Source: Empedobacter brevis_A
GTDB lineage: Bacteria > Bacteroidota > Bacteroidia > Flavobacteriales > Weeksellaceae
Length of the DNA: 64,000 nucleotides
Reading direction: 5' to 3'
Assembly: GCF_965118635.1 (NCBI RefSeq)
Contig: NZ_CBCPHV010000006.1
Span: forward strand, 1-64,000
In this document: piece after piece, positions 25,737 to 34,910 of the stretch
How positions within the stretch are numbered: position 1 is the stretch's first letter
How the letters are laid out: each line of letters opens with the position of its first letter
Notes under the pieces: generated by a model
What the model was told of the DNA's origin: nothing
The model's database searches: none
Seen by the model: the letters and a program-made list of their open reading frames with translations, nothing else
Position numbers and translations under genes: made by a program

Positions 25737-26918
25737 TTAATCTTCGATAAATTTTGGTTGAGAAGCTTTTATTCCAAAAAATGTTAAAATAATTAGACAA
25801 AAAATCAAAAAGTATAAAGAAGAATTCCAAGTAGAATCTAAATCATTTAATTTTCCGAAAATTGGAGGACCAAATGCCGCAATCAAATATCCAATAGATT
25901 GAGCCATTCCAGAAATTTTGATGGTTCCAGCCATTGTTTTCGATCTTAATGAGAAAAATAAGATAGAAAGACTAAAGGCAAAACCTCCTGCAACTCCAAT
26001 TAAAATTGCGCTTAAATAACTGAACTCAGATTTGAAAACAATCAATGAAATAATTCCTATGAAATACAATAAAGATGTTATGTAGATCATAACTTTAGGA
26101 TCTTTCATGCGCGAAGCTAAAATTGGACTTACGAACATTGCTGGTAACATAGCAAGTTGTAATACTGAAAATACCCAGCCAGCATCGGTTTTTGTCATTC
26201 CAAAATCGATTAATAAAGTTGGGAATAATGCAACTAAACAATAATAAATTAAAGATTGTAATCCCATAAAAACACTAATGTTCCAAGCTTGTTTTGATTT
26301 GAAAATATTGAATTTTACATTTTCTGATTGAACAGTTTTTTGTTGAGTTACTGTTTTATTTTTTAAAGAATCAATACTAACAATTATCAGCGCAAGTATA
26401 GCTCCGATTATCCAAATTCCAAGTGAACCTTTCCAACCTAAGTTTGTCCATTTTCCAATCGAAATGCTTAATCCTGAAGCTAATGCCGCGATTAAGCTCA
26501 TCGAAACTGAAAAAATACCTGTCATAATTCCTATTTTAGCAGGAAAAGTATTTTTAATATAGGCTGGCGTTAAAACATTTCCAATACAAATTCCCAATCC
26601 TATTAACAACGAACCGATATAAAGCATCGAAATATTTCCGTAAACACGTACATATATCCCAATGATTAAAATGATTAATGAATAAATTAATCCATGTCGA
26701 ATGTTAATTTTAGCAGTTGCTTTACTTACTAAAATTGAAAAAATAGCAAAGACAACAAGTGGTATAGAAGTTAATAAACTTGCCTGAAAGTTATCTATAT
26801 GTAAGATGGATTTCATTTCATCTAAAATTGGACTAACCGCTGTAATTGGCGCTCTTAGATTAGTTGAAACTAAAATAATAACTGCAATTCCAATCCAACT
26901 ATTTTTATTTTTTTCCAT
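25737..26918 (-). CDS. MFS transporter, CynX/NimT type
   Basis: A 393-residue protein with about 12 hydrophobic segments. The N-terminal NLRAPITAVSPILDEMKSIL (about 20-39) is characteristic of the CynX/NimT (cyanate permease) branch of the major facilitator superfamily. The two halves are separated by a Lys/Gln-rich loop (about 190-206). The substrate is unknown. An AraC regulator is transcribed divergently from a shared 96-base gap, which suggests that regulator controls it. Confidence 0.85.
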   Translation of the reverse strand: MEKNKNSWIGIAVIILVSTNLRAPITAVSPILDEMKSILHIDNFQASLLTSIPLVVFAIFSILVSKATAKINIRHGLIYSLIILIIGIYVRVYGNISMLYIGSLLIGLGICIGNVLTPAYIKNTFPAKIGIMTGIFSVSMSLIAALASGLSISIGKWTNLGWKGSLGIWIIGAILALIIVSIDSLKNKTVTQQKTVQSENVKFNIFKSKQAWNISVFMGLQSLIYYCLVALFPTLLIDFGMTKTDAGWVFSVLQLAMLPAMFVSPILASRMKDPKVMIYITSLLYFIGIISLIVFKSEFSYLSAILIGVAGGFAFSLSILFFSLRSKTMAGTIKISGMAQSIGYLIAAFGPPIFGKLNDLDSTWNSSLYFLIFCLIILTFFGIKASQPKFIED

Positions 26919-26943
26919 TGATTTAATATTTCTATTTCTTTTA

Positions 26944-26951
26944 CAAAATTA
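26944..26951 (-). promoter_or_regulatory. candidate -7 box of the CynX-type MFS gene
   Basis: The minus strand reads TAATTTTG 25 bases before the ATG. The same octamer occurs on the plus strand 16 bases away (26968-26975), giving a compact divergent promoter pair. Confidence 0.45.
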
Positions 26952-26967
26952 AATATGTCGTTTTTAT

Positions 26968-26975
26968 TAATTTTG
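26968..26975 (+). promoter_or_regulatory. candidate -7 box of the divergent AraC regulator
   Basis: TAATTTTG on the plus strand predicts a transcript starting near 26982. This argues against an open-frame start at 26955 and for the ATG at 27015. Confidence 0.45.
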
Positions 26976-27014
26976 CCATATATTACATTTAAAACGACAA
27001 ATAATACTGAGTTG

Positions 27015-27791
27015 ATGAAACAAATTGTGGGTGAATATTCCGATAACATGACTACCAATACTTATGTTTGGTACGAAAAGAATCGTAAAAATACGGATGA
27101 ATTACATTCACATGATTATTTTCAATTGAATTATGTTGAAAAAGGTTATCAATACTTTCATATTGAACAAAAGATTTATTTAGTTCCTCAAAATCACGTG
27201 ATTTGGATTCCGGCCAATAAATTACATTACACAACATCTGAAGCAAAAACTGTTAATCTAATGCTTATTTTATTTAAAAAGGTTTTTAAAGAAGATTTCT
27301 ATAATGACATTCATGTTTTTGTTGCGCCTCCAATTCTGAAAGAAATGATGTTATATGCATCAAAATGGAATAAATTTTTGGTAGAAGAGAAAGAACAAGA
27401 GATTTTCTTAAACTCATTATTATATAGTTTGCCTCATTTTTGCCAAGAGAATAATAATTTAGAATTACCTGTTCTTGTTGATGCTCGATTAATTCCTGTG
27501 AGTGAATATATTCATTTTCATTATGCAACAAATTTTAGTTTAGATGAATTAGCAGAAAAAGCAAATATGTCTGTTCGAAATTTACAGCGAATTTTTAAGC
27601 AAGAAACAGGAATTACACTTCAGAAATACATGCAACTTGTTCGAATTTTAAGAAGTATTGAATTGATAGATACGAACCAATTTACATTAAGCGAAATTGC
27701 ATATAAGGTTGGTTACAAAAGTTTGTCTGCTTTCAGAGCTTCTTATTTTGCGGTTACAAAAGCAAAACCTAAATTATATAATCATTCTTAA
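27015..27791 (+). CDS. AraC-family regulator divergent from the MFS transporter
   Basis: A 258-residue regulator from the ATG at 27015; a further in-frame ATG at 27048 is also possible. The sensor domain shows the cupin pattern LHSHDYFQLNYVEKGYQYF with the following strand VPQNHVIWIPANKLH. The C-terminal AraC domain has LDELAEKANMSVRNLQRIFKQETGITLQKYM and a second helix-turn-helix LSEIAYKVGYKSLSAFRASY. It probably controls the neighbouring transporter. The ligand is unknown. Confidence 0.8.
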   Translation: MKQIVGEYSDNMTTNTYVWYEKNRKNTDELHSHDYFQLNYVEKGYQYFHIEQKIYLVPQNHVIWIPANKLHYTTSEAKTVNLMLILFKKVFKEDFYNDIHVFVAPPILKEMMLYASKWNKFLVEEKEQEIFLNSLLYSLPHFCQENNNLELPVLVDARLIPVSEYIHFHYATNFSLDELAEKANMSVRNLQRIFKQETGITLQKYMQLVRILRSIELIDTNQFTLSEIAYKVGYKSLSAFRASYFAVTKAKPKLYNHS

Positions 27792-27907
27792 TTTTTTTTC
27801 GAAAATCAAATTACTTCTTTCGTAGAAAAACGATGAGTTCAATCTAATTTTAACTTAATTCGGATAAATTAATTTAGAACAAATAAAAATAAATAAAAAA
27901 AATCGTT

Positions 27908-27915
27908 TACTTTTG
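27908..27915 (+). promoter_or_regulatory. candidate -7 box of the heme-receptor operon
   Basis: TACTTTTG is an exact consensus match 45 bases before the hmuR ATG, leaving the palindrome at 27924-27947 just downstream of the expected transcript start. Confidence 0.5.
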
Positions 27916-27923
27916 CTTTATCA

Positions 27924-27947
27924 ATTATTAGACTAATTCTAAATAAT
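27924..27947 (+). promoter_or_regulatory. candidate iron-regulator operator of the hmuR operon
   Basis: A palindrome with core TTAGA-CTAAT-TCTAA (27928-27942) and A/T-rich flanks overlaps the expected transcript start. A similar sequence lies at the promoter of the convergent hmuT operon (36831-36854), which fits a shared iron-responsive repressor such as a Fur- or DtxR-type protein. Confidence 0.45.
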
Positions 27948-27960
27948 AAAACAAAGACAC

Positions 27961-30099
27961 ATGAAGAGGCGCTTTTTTCTATTAAGCTTACTTACTACAA
28001 TTACTCTATACGCACAAGAAAAAGATTCTATTTCATCTCAGCCTACAATTGATTTGGATCAGACAGTCATTTCTGGGCAATACAATGCGCAATCTGTAAA
28101 AAAATCTATTTACGAAGTAAAAGTGATTTCGCAGGAAATGATAGAACGACAGGCTGGTAATACATTGGCTGATGTTTTGAATCAAACATTAAATATGAAT
28201 ATTATTCCAAGTTCATCTACTGGAAAATCTACAGTAAAAATGTTCGGTTTAGATTCTCAATATTTCAAAATTTTAGTGGATAATATTCCATTAATTAATG
28301 ACGAAGGTTTAGGAAATAATACAGATTTAACACAAATCAATTTAGATGAAATTCAGCAAATAGAAATTGTAGAAGGTGCTATGGGAGTAGAATACGGAGT
28401 CAATTCTATTGCAGGAGTTATCAACATTATCACCAAAAAAGGCGGGAAAAATAAGTATGACATTTCAGCTACTTTGCAAGAAGAAACAATTGGTGATGAA
28501 TATAATTGGAAAAATAAAGGGAGACATATACAATCCTTGAAAATCGGGCATAAATTTTCAGATAAAATCTATGGTAATTTAAGTTTTTCACGTAACGATT
28601 TTCAAGGGTTTTTTGATCATAGATTAGGAAAATATTATCCAAATAACGATGGTTTTAGAGGATATGAATGGTTACCAAAAGAACAAAATACAGCAAAAGC
28701 ATTAATTCAATACAAAGAAGATAATTTACGCTTGTTCTATAAGTTCGAATATTTTAACGAAGAAACTAAATTTTATGATCCTAATCCTAGAGTTGAAGAA
28801 AATGTATCAACAAAAACATTTGATTCTTACGGTGATGATCGCGTTTATACAACAGATCGTATTTATAATCACTTAAATGCTTCGGGACGTTTTAAAGATG
28901 CAATTAATTATGATATTTCAATTTCGTACCAAGAACAAAAGAGAAAGTTAAAAACATATAATTTTGAGATTTTAAAAGGAATTGAAAATAATGTTGAAAA
29001 ATTCGAATATGAAAGTCGTAAAGTTTACTACTCGAAAGGAATGTTCAGTAATTTTATAAACAAGAATGAATTCTTTGATTTTCAATTTGGTTATGAAATA
29101 GATCAAACCAAAGGATATGCTTCACCAGCATCGGGAGAATTTATCAAAAAACCAATTGAAAGAAAACTTGGAACTTATGATTTTTTTGCTTCTTCGCAAA
29201 TTAATCTAAACAATAAACTTTCTTTTCGTCCAGGCGCACGTGTAATGTTTTCGGAACAGTTTAACACGCAATATGTAATGAGTTTGAGCTCGAAATATAC
29301 ATTTGGTAAAGATTGGGAATTGCGTGCAATTGTGGGAACAGCTCCTCGTTTACCAAATTATGATGAAATGTATTCTTATTTTGTAGATGTGAATCATGAT
29401 GTAAGAGGAAATGATAAATTAACTCCTGAAAAAGGTATTTCTGCTTTTTTACATCTTAAAAAAGGCTTGAAATTCAATGATAATTTTTCGATAGAACAAA
29501 AAGTTTCGTTATGGAAAATTAATCTGAAAGATAAGATTGATTTGGTTATTGTAGAAAATATTCCATTAAGATATCAATTTAGAAATATCGATCAATATGA
29601 TGTACAAGGAATAACATATATGAATCAATTTAATATCGGTCCATTTTACGGAGGTTTTGGTTTTACATTAACAGGAATCAAACAAGATATTGATCAAATA
29701 GCGCGAGTAAATACAGTTAAAAATAAGTATTTCTACACACCACAAGTCAATTCGAACATATCGTATACTTTACCAAAAACAAAAACAATTTTCTCAGTTT
29801 TTTATAAATACAACGGAAAAGAAGAACAATTTGTATCAGCAAAAAATCCTTCAAATCCAACTGAGCAGATTTTGGTAAAAGGAACGAAAGAAAGTTTTCA
29901 TTGGATGGATGCTTCAATTAAACAAAACTTTTGGGATAATAAAATCAGTTTGACAATTGGATCTAGAAATCTATTTGATGTAAAAAGATTAAATGCTACT
30001 TCTTCAGATGGAGCGCATTCTACAGGATCTACAAGTATTTTATATGGTTATGGACGATCATATTTTGCGAAGCTAACATTTAACTTAGGAATTAATTAA
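27961..30099 (+). CDS. hmuR: TonB-dependent heme receptor HmuR-like
   Basis: A 712-residue outer-membrane receptor. A signal peptide (residues 1-18, ending LYAQ) is followed directly by the plug (DLDQTVISGQYNAQSVKKS, then EVVEGAMGVEYG-type loop at about 137-149 and INIITKKGG). It lacks the carboxypeptidase-like N-domain seen in the nickel-operon receptor. The barrel contains TAPRLPNYDEMY (about 460-471), the place of the FRAP-type heme-receptor segment, and ends FNLGIN. It is followed by two HmuY-family genes, which makes heme the likely cargo. The receptor takes heme across the outer membrane using TonB energy. Confidence 0.85.
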   Translation: MKRRFFLLSLLTTITLYAQEKDSISSQPTIDLDQTVISGQYNAQSVKKSIYEVKVISQEMIERQAGNTLADVLNQTLNMNIIPSSSTGKSTVKMFGLDSQYFKILVDNIPLINDEGLGNNTDLTQINLDEIQQIEIVEGAMGVEYGVNSIAGVINIITKKGGKNKYDISATLQEETIGDEYNWKNKGRHIQSLKIGHKFSDKIYGNLSFSRNDFQGFFDHRLGKYYPNNDGFRGYEWLPKEQNTAKALIQYKEDNLRLFYKFEYFNEETKFYDPNPRVEENVSTKTFDSYGDDRVYTTDRIYNHLNASGRFKDAINYDISISYQEQKRKLKTYNFEILKGIENNVEKFEYESRKVYYSKGMFSNFINKNEFFDFQFGYEIDQTKGYASPASGEFIKKPIERKLGTYDFFASSQINLNNKLSFRPGARVMFSEQFNTQYVMSLSSKYTFGKDWELRAIVGTAPRLPNYDEMYSYFVDVNHDVRGNDKLTPEKGISAFLHLKKGLKFNDNFSIEQKVSLWKINLKDKIDLVIVENIPLRYQFRNIDQYDVQGITYMNQFNIGPFYGGFGFTLTGIKQDIDQIARVNTVKNKYFYTPQVNSNISYTLPKTKTIFSVFYKYNGKEEQFVSAKNPSNPTEQILVKGTKESFHWMDASIKQNFWDNKISLTIGSRNLFDVKRLNATSSDGAHSTGSTSILYGYGRSYFAKLTFNLGIN

Positions 30100-30109
30100 T
30101 CAAAAAATT

Positions 30110-31504
30110 ATGAAAAAAATATTTATATATACCTTATTGTTTAGCTTTTTCTTTTTGTGGTCATGTAATGATGATGCTCATCCTCTTGGGCAAAAATTTG
30201 TAGTAGCTTTTAAAGATAGCAATGTTGATTTTAGCAAGATAGATAACGAACGAACGATTAATTTAGTTTATTCTGAAACTGCAGAACAAAATGGACAAAT
30301 TCATATAAGAATTATAGAAGATAAAGCAACTTATAATGTAGATTATTCTACTTCGGTTGTTCCAACAAATCAGGAGATTATACTTCCGATAAAGAAAGGA
30401 GAAACATCGACAAGTTTCACTTTTAAGAATTTAATCTATCCATTTGATCGCTCTGATAAATCTATTCAATTCGAAATTACAAAAATTGATTATCCAGCTG
30501 CAATTATTCAAGGTTATAGTTCAACAATCGTTTCTTTCAGAGCCTCAATAGGAGGAACAATGAATCCACAAATTGGTGGGACAAATGAAGAATATCAAGT
30601 TTTTGTGGATTTAAGCAAAGATGTGCAAAGCGGAGTAAAAAGAGATTCTTGGGATCTAGGATTTTATAATGGTACAAATTTTAGAGTTGTACTTAATTCG
30701 TCTATTTATATGGCTGCAAAAGCATTAGACGAAACAGATATGTCTAAAGTAACAAGAGCTTCTGTTGCGAATTTAATGAATGAAGTAGCCGTTGGTACTT
30801 TCTCAGATTCTAATAAAGAATATATTGATCATCCTGCTGGAGAGATTTCTAAAACAGCAATTGGAGAGATTAAAGAAACAGATAATCCCGTTTATTTATT
30901 GAATTTGGGATACGAAGTAGGAAAAGGAACTCCGGCTAATGGTTCGGTATTAATTGCAGGAGAATCTCGAGGATGGAAAAAGGTGAAGTTTATTAAAAAA
31001 GATGAACAATATATAATGCAATATGCAAATTTAGATGATACAACTTTTCATGAAAAAGTAATTTCTAAAAATGCGACATACAATTTTCAACATTTCAGTT
31101 TTACAACAAATGATCTAGTGAATGTTGAACCACCAAAATTAGAATGGGATATAAGTTTCACAGTTTTTACAAATCTTATCGAAGGAAATGGTTCTTATGG
31201 TTATTCTGATTTTGTAATTAATAATTTAAAAGCAGGAGTAAAAGGATATCGCGTTGATGTTTCAAACGAAATTACGTATGATAATTTTAATAAAACAATG
31301 ATTGATGAAACGAAGTTTTTAAATGATCAGCGTGCAATTGGCGACTCTTGGAGACAAGTAACTGCTCCTCAAAAATTATTTACAGATAGATTCTATATCA
31401 TCAGGGATGCAGAGGATAATTATTATAAAATAAAAATGTTAGCATTTCTTAGTGCTTCTGGTGTAAGAGGTTATCCAAAATTTGAATATAAACTTATAAA
31501 ATAA
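30110..31504 (+). CDS. hmuY: HmuY-family heme-binding lipoprotein
   Basis: A 464-residue lipoprotein with lipobox LWSC (Cys19). An N-terminal extra domain (about 25-145, beta-rich, like a Calx-type or PKD-like repeat) precedes the HmuY domain (about 160-460). In that domain DSWDLGFYNGTNFRVVLNSS and LEWDISFTVFTN repeat the strand pattern of HmuY proteins. HmuY family proteins capture heme at the cell surface and pass it to HmuR. It starts 10 bases after the receptor gene. The heme-ligand histidines of Porphyromonas HmuY cannot be aligned with confidence by eye. Confidence 0.8.
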   Translation: MKKIFIYTLLFSFFFLWSCNDDAHPLGQKFVVAFKDSNVDFSKIDNERTINLVYSETAEQNGQIHIRIIEDKATYNVDYSTSVVPTNQEIILPIKKGETSTSFTFKNLIYPFDRSDKSIQFEITKIDYPAAIIQGYSSTIVSFRASIGGTMNPQIGGTNEEYQVFVDLSKDVQSGVKRDSWDLGFYNGTNFRVVLNSSIYMAAKALDETDMSKVTRASVANLMNEVAVGTFSDSNKEYIDHPAGEISKTAIGEIKETDNPVYLLNLGYEVGKGTPANGSVLIAGESRGWKKVKFIKKDEQYIMQYANLDDTTFHEKVISKNATYNFQHFSFTTNDLVNVEPPKLEWDISFTVFTNLIEGNGSYGYSDFVINNLKAGVKGYRVDVSNEITYDNFNKTMIDETKFLNDQRAIGDSWRQVTAPQKLFTDRFYIIRDAEDNYYKIKMLAFLSASGVRGYPKFEYKLIK

Positions 31505-31522
31505 CATACTCATTATTAGTGA

Positions 31523-31584
31523 TTAGAATTCGTCAATCCGAGGCATACGGGTCAGAGTGTAATTTCTCGGATTGACTGTTCTAA
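31523..31584 (+). other. long intergenic hairpin between two HmuY-family genes
   Basis: An 11-bp perfect inverted repeat (GTCAATCCGAG at 31532-31542 with CTCGGATTGAC at 31566-31576) is extended by TTAGAA/TTCTAA at 31523-31528 and 31579-31584 across a small internal loop. The 23-base apical loop is GCATACGGGTCAGAGTGTAA plus TTT. No T-tract follows directly, so it may be an RNA-processing or stability element rather than a terminator. Confidence 0.55.
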
Positions 31585-31615
31585 TTAGATTAACAATTAA
31601 AAAATTATTAAAATC

Positions 31616-32869
31616 ATGAAAAACAAATTTACACTTTTAACAACAATTTTATTAACTTCTGTAGCTATAAATGCGCAAACTATAAAAGGAGAAGTTACAA
31701 TGGGCGCTGCTTACGCAAATGATGTATATTATGGATTAGCAGATCAGTCTACTCAAGTTACAAATCGTGCAGATTGGGATATAGCATTTTACCGCAAATC
31801 AAATTATGCTACTGGAATTAGAATAAACGATGGAGCAGGAATTGAATTGTATGAAGCATCAAACGATTTTTCTACATGGAATTCAATAGATGTTGCAAAT
31901 ATTGATTCTTGGAAAATATTATATAATTCTGATATAAATTGGCAAGATGGGGCTTTTAACAAAGGTTCTGCAACTTATGGTTGGGGAGATTATAATATGG
32001 CAAATCACTATGTTCTAGGTAAAATTATTTTTGTATTAAAATATGCAACGGAAGAATATGTTAAAATAAAAATAGACAATTTGGCTGCACCTTTAGGAGA
32101 ATATAATTTTACATATTCTAAATTGGTGAATGGATCTTGGACAGAAGATAAAAAAGTGAATCTTCCACATAAAACCAACCCAAATAATTTATTCAATTAC
32201 TATAGTTTATTAAACGATAAAGCTACAACTCCAGAACCTGAACAAAGTAAATGGGATTTGAAATTTACAAAATATATTACACCAGTAACACCAAATGATG
32301 GATCTCCAGCTGTTATGTATCCAGTAACAGGAGTTTTACAGAGTGATTTGATAAAAGTAGCTAAAACAGAATCAGGAAATCCTACAGATGATAAAGCTTA
32401 TATAGAAGATATTAATGCAATTGGTTATACTTGGAAAAGTTTATCAGGTTGGTCTTATGTTGTAAACCCTACAAATTATTTCATTAAAAATACATCAACA
32501 AAACAAATTTATAAATTAGTTTTCAAAACATTTGAAGGTTCTTCAACTGGAAAAATAACATTTGATTACGAAAATGTAACAGCGAGTTTAGGAACAACAG
32601 AATTGTCTAAAACGAAGTTTGATATTTATACAAATCCTTCTCAACCAAAGACAATTACGTTAGCTTATAATTCACAAGAAGCAAAATCATCTCCACTAAA
32701 TATTCAAGTTTTTTCAATGAATGGACAATTGGTACATCAAGAAACGTATCAACCAACATCATCTTTCTCGAATAAAACAATTCAATTATCTAAACTTTCA
32801 GCAGGAATTTATATCGTAAGAGTACAAAATGCTGATAAAGTGGAATCGAAAAAAATAGTTTTGAAATAA
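31616..32869 (+). CDS. HmuY-like protein with type IX secretion sorting domain
   Basis: A 417-residue exported protein: signal peptide (residues 1-20, ending INAQ), HmuY-type domain (about 25-320; RADWDIAFYRKSNYATGIR and QSKWDLKFTKYITP are the repeated strands), and a C-terminal type A T9SS sorting domain (about 335-417). The sorting domain shows FDIYTNPSQPK, FSMNGQLVHQET, LSKLSAGIYIVRVQ and a basic KKIVLK end. The protein would be secreted or fixed to the cell surface, unlike the lipoprotein upstream, and could act as a released heme-capturing protein. Confidence 0.8.
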   Translation: MKNKFTLLTTILLTSVAINAQTIKGEVTMGAAYANDVYYGLADQSTQVTNRADWDIAFYRKSNYATGIRINDGAGIELYEASNDFSTWNSIDVANIDSWKILYNSDINWQDGAFNKGSATYGWGDYNMANHYVLGKIIFVLKYATEEYVKIKIDNLAAPLGEYNFTYSKLVNGSWTEDKKVNLPHKTNPNNLFNYYSLLNDKATTPEPEQSKWDLKFTKYITPVTPNDGSPAVMYPVTGVLQSDLIKVAKTESGNPTDDKAYIEDINAIGYTWKSLSGWSYVVNPTNYFIKNTSTKQIYKLVFKTFEGSSTGKITFDYENVTASLGTTELSKTKFDIYTNPSQPKTITLAYNSQEAKSSPLNIQVFSMNGQLVHQETYQPTSSFSNKTIQLSKLSAGIYIVRVQNADKVESKKIVLK

Positions 32870-32900
32870 AGTTTTGAGTACTTTATTTGTCTTTTGTGGT

Positions 32901-32922
32901 AGGTCGTCTTAATTGACGACCT
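32901..32922 (+). terminator. terminator of the hmuR-hmuY operon
   Basis: An 8-bp stem AGGTCGTC/GACGACCT with loop TTAATT is followed by TTTTTT, 31 bases after the last HmuY-type gene. Confidence 0.85.
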
Positions 32923-33024
32923 TTTTTATTGCAAACAAAATAACAATCCGTTAAATCCTAACTAAAAATCTGATTACAAAGAAATGTTTTACAATTAATA
33001 TTCTTAAACTAATCACACAAAAAA

Positions 33025-33051
33025 TCCCGATTAACAAAATATTAATCGGGA
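33025..33051 (-). terminator. terminator of the hmuTUV-hemS operon
   Basis: A 10-bp stem TCCCGATTAA/TTAATCGGGA with a seven-base loop; on the minus strand it is followed by a run of Ts (plus-strand A-run 33018-33024). It lies 37 bases past the hemS stop. Confidence 0.85.
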
Positions 33052-33087
33052 CAATAATTTAGTGAAATATAAAATTAGATAAAAAGA

Positions 33088-34125
33088 TTATTTTAATTCA
33101 GCAATGATATCTCGCCATTCTTGCAATTCTGGAATACCAGGTTTTCTTTTTCCGAAGAACTGAACAATGATTTCTCCTTTGTCGTTAAAAACCTCGATAG
33201 CTGTTACAATTCCATCTTCAGTTGGCTTACGAACAATCCAAGTAGAATCTATTTTATTCATATCCAAATGCATATTGAAATCAGGATCCAAAATATTGAA
33301 CCAGTTTTCATGCCACATTGTACGTTTTATTTCTCCTGTATGAATCTGAATATTTCCTTTGTTCCCAGTAAATACCATAATAGGCGTTTCTTTTTCAGCA
33401 GATTTTTCTAAAAGTTGAACAATCGCTTCATTAGAAATTTGTTTTGCATGATAATCTGTTGGAGCTAAACGTAACGCTTGTGTGCGTGTAACACCAAATT
33501 TTCTTAACATGGTAAAGAAGTTGTGCGTATCTTTCAGATCAATCCAAGCTTGATGAAATCCATCTACATCAATTTCTTCATCAGTTTTCTCAACTACATT
33601 ATTTTCGATGATTTCTGTAGCAGGAATTGTTTGTTGATCTTCGTCTTTGTATTTCTCGACTAAAGTATCAAATGCTTCAACATTACTTTGTGGGACTAAA
33701 TATATTTTATGAATTGCTTCACCATCTTTCCCGAAAAATTGTAAACTTTTTCGTTCTCCGTGTTCAGATTTTTCGACAACAGCAAAAGCAGTTTTCCAAT
33801 GATTCAAGAAAATTCGCATGTCAATATCTTCTCCAACAAAAAGCTGAGCAAATGGCGAAGAAAAATCTCCATTCTGGTAAACTCCTTTACGTTCGTGCAC
33901 ACATTCGTTGTTACGCGTCAATGCCATTACTTTTCCAAGAGATTCTATTTCTTGTAGGATATCAGCAAATTCAGGTTTTAGTTTTGTAACATTATCACCT
34001 AATTGTGTTGCCAAAAGTTCCATCTCGCTAACGCCCAATTCTTTTGCAGCATTACGTATTCTAATTTTAGGTTGATTTGCTTTCAAATCTTCCCATTGTT
34101 TTTTTAAGTCTGTGATTGTGTTCAT
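33088..34125 (-). CDS. hemS: hemin-degrading factor (HemS/ChuS family)
   Basis: A 345-residue cytoplasmic protein with the two tandem HemS-like domains of the family (about 1-165 and 185-345). Repeated features are the LGVSEMELLATQLG and FGVTRTQALRLAP helix starts and the paired strands NECVHERKGVY (about 91-101), which carries a candidate heme-ligand histidine, and NKGNIQIHTGEIKR. Members bind imported heme and break it down or hand it on. The start codon overlaps the ATPase stop as ATGA, so the operon is translationally coupled. Confidence 0.88.
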   Translation of the reverse strand: MNTITDLKKQWEDLKANQPKIRIRNAAKELGVSEMELLATQLGDNVTKLKPEFADILQEIESLGKVMALTRNNECVHERKGVYQNGDFSSPFAQLFVGEDIDMRIFLNHWKTAFAVVEKSEHGERKSLQFFGKDGEAIHKIYLVPQSNVEAFDTLVEKYKDEDQQTIPATEIIENNVVEKTDEEIDVDGFHQAWIDLKDTHNFFTMLRKFGVTRTQALRLAPTDYHAKQISNEAIVQLLEKSAEKETPIMVFTGNKGNIQIHTGEIKRTMWHENWFNILDPDFNMHLDMNKIDSTWIVRKPTEDGIVTAIEVFNDKGEIIVQFFGKRKPGIPELQEWRDIIAELK

Positions 34126-34910
34126 TGTAATTTTTTTTTACCAAATAAAATAAGTGGTTTTTGATCGATTGGATTTTTACAAATTGTACAAGGAAATTTA
34201 TATATTTTAGAGATGATTTCTGGTTGGAAAACCTTTTCTGGACTATCTTGATAAACAATTTTTCCTTTGTTCATTAAGATCACTTCATCAGCAAACTGAG
34301 AAGCCAAATTAAGGTCGTGCATCACCATAATAACTAAGTTTCCTTTTTGTTTAAAATCATTTAGAATTTCTAACAAATTAAATTGATGAGAAACGTCTAA
34401 ATTATTCAAAGGTTCGTCTAATAATAGTAGTTTTTGATTGACCTCATTTTCTAATTGAGTAAAAATACGTGCCAAATGTACACGTTGTTTTTCTCCACCA
34501 GAAAGATGAATGTAATCCCTGTCTTTTAAATGATTGATATCGGTTTTGGTCATCCAATAATCAACCGAATCATTGTCTTTTTGTTGAGGTGAATTTTGGA
34601 AATATGGATAACGTCCCATCAAAACAACTTCCTTTACCGAAAGTGGAATATCTGTTGGTTGATGTTGCGAAAATTTAGCTTTATGATGAGGTAAATCTTC
34701 TTTTTTCCAATTTTTAAGTGCAATATCTTTTAATCGAATAAGATTTGTATTAGGATCAATTTCATTTGCAATATAACTTAGTAATGATGATTTTCCTGCT
34801 CCGTTTGGACCAACAATTGCAATCATTTTACCTGCTTCTGCATCAAATGAAATCATATCTAAAATCTTGAATGATTTGTGTTGATAATTGATATCTTTTA
34901 CCGTTAACAT
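34122..34910 (-). CDS. hmuV: heme ABC transporter ATPase HmuV-like
   Basis: A 262-residue FepC/HmuV-type ATPase. Walker A GPNGAGKSS is at about 34-42, the signature LSGGEKQRVHLAR at about 137-149 and Walker B LLLLDEPLNNLD at about 163-174. The C-terminal FPCTICKN supplies an unusual CxxC pair near residue 241. Start and stop overlap the neighbouring genes, so it is part of hmuT-U-V-hemS. It drives heme import through the permease. Confidence 0.88.
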   Translation of the reverse strand: MLTVKDINYQHKSFKILDMISFDAEAGKMIAIVGPNGAGKSSLLSYIANEIDPNTNLIRLKDIALKNWKKEDLPHHKAKFSQHQPTDIPLSVKEVVLMGRYPYFQNSPQQKDNDSVDYWMTKTDINHLKDRDYIHLSGGEKQRVHLARIFTQLENEVNQKLLLLDEPLNNLDVSHQFNLLEILNDFKQKGNLVIMVMHDLNLASQFADEVILMNKGKIVYQDSPEKVFQPEIISKIYKFPCTICKNPIDQKPLILFGKKKLQ

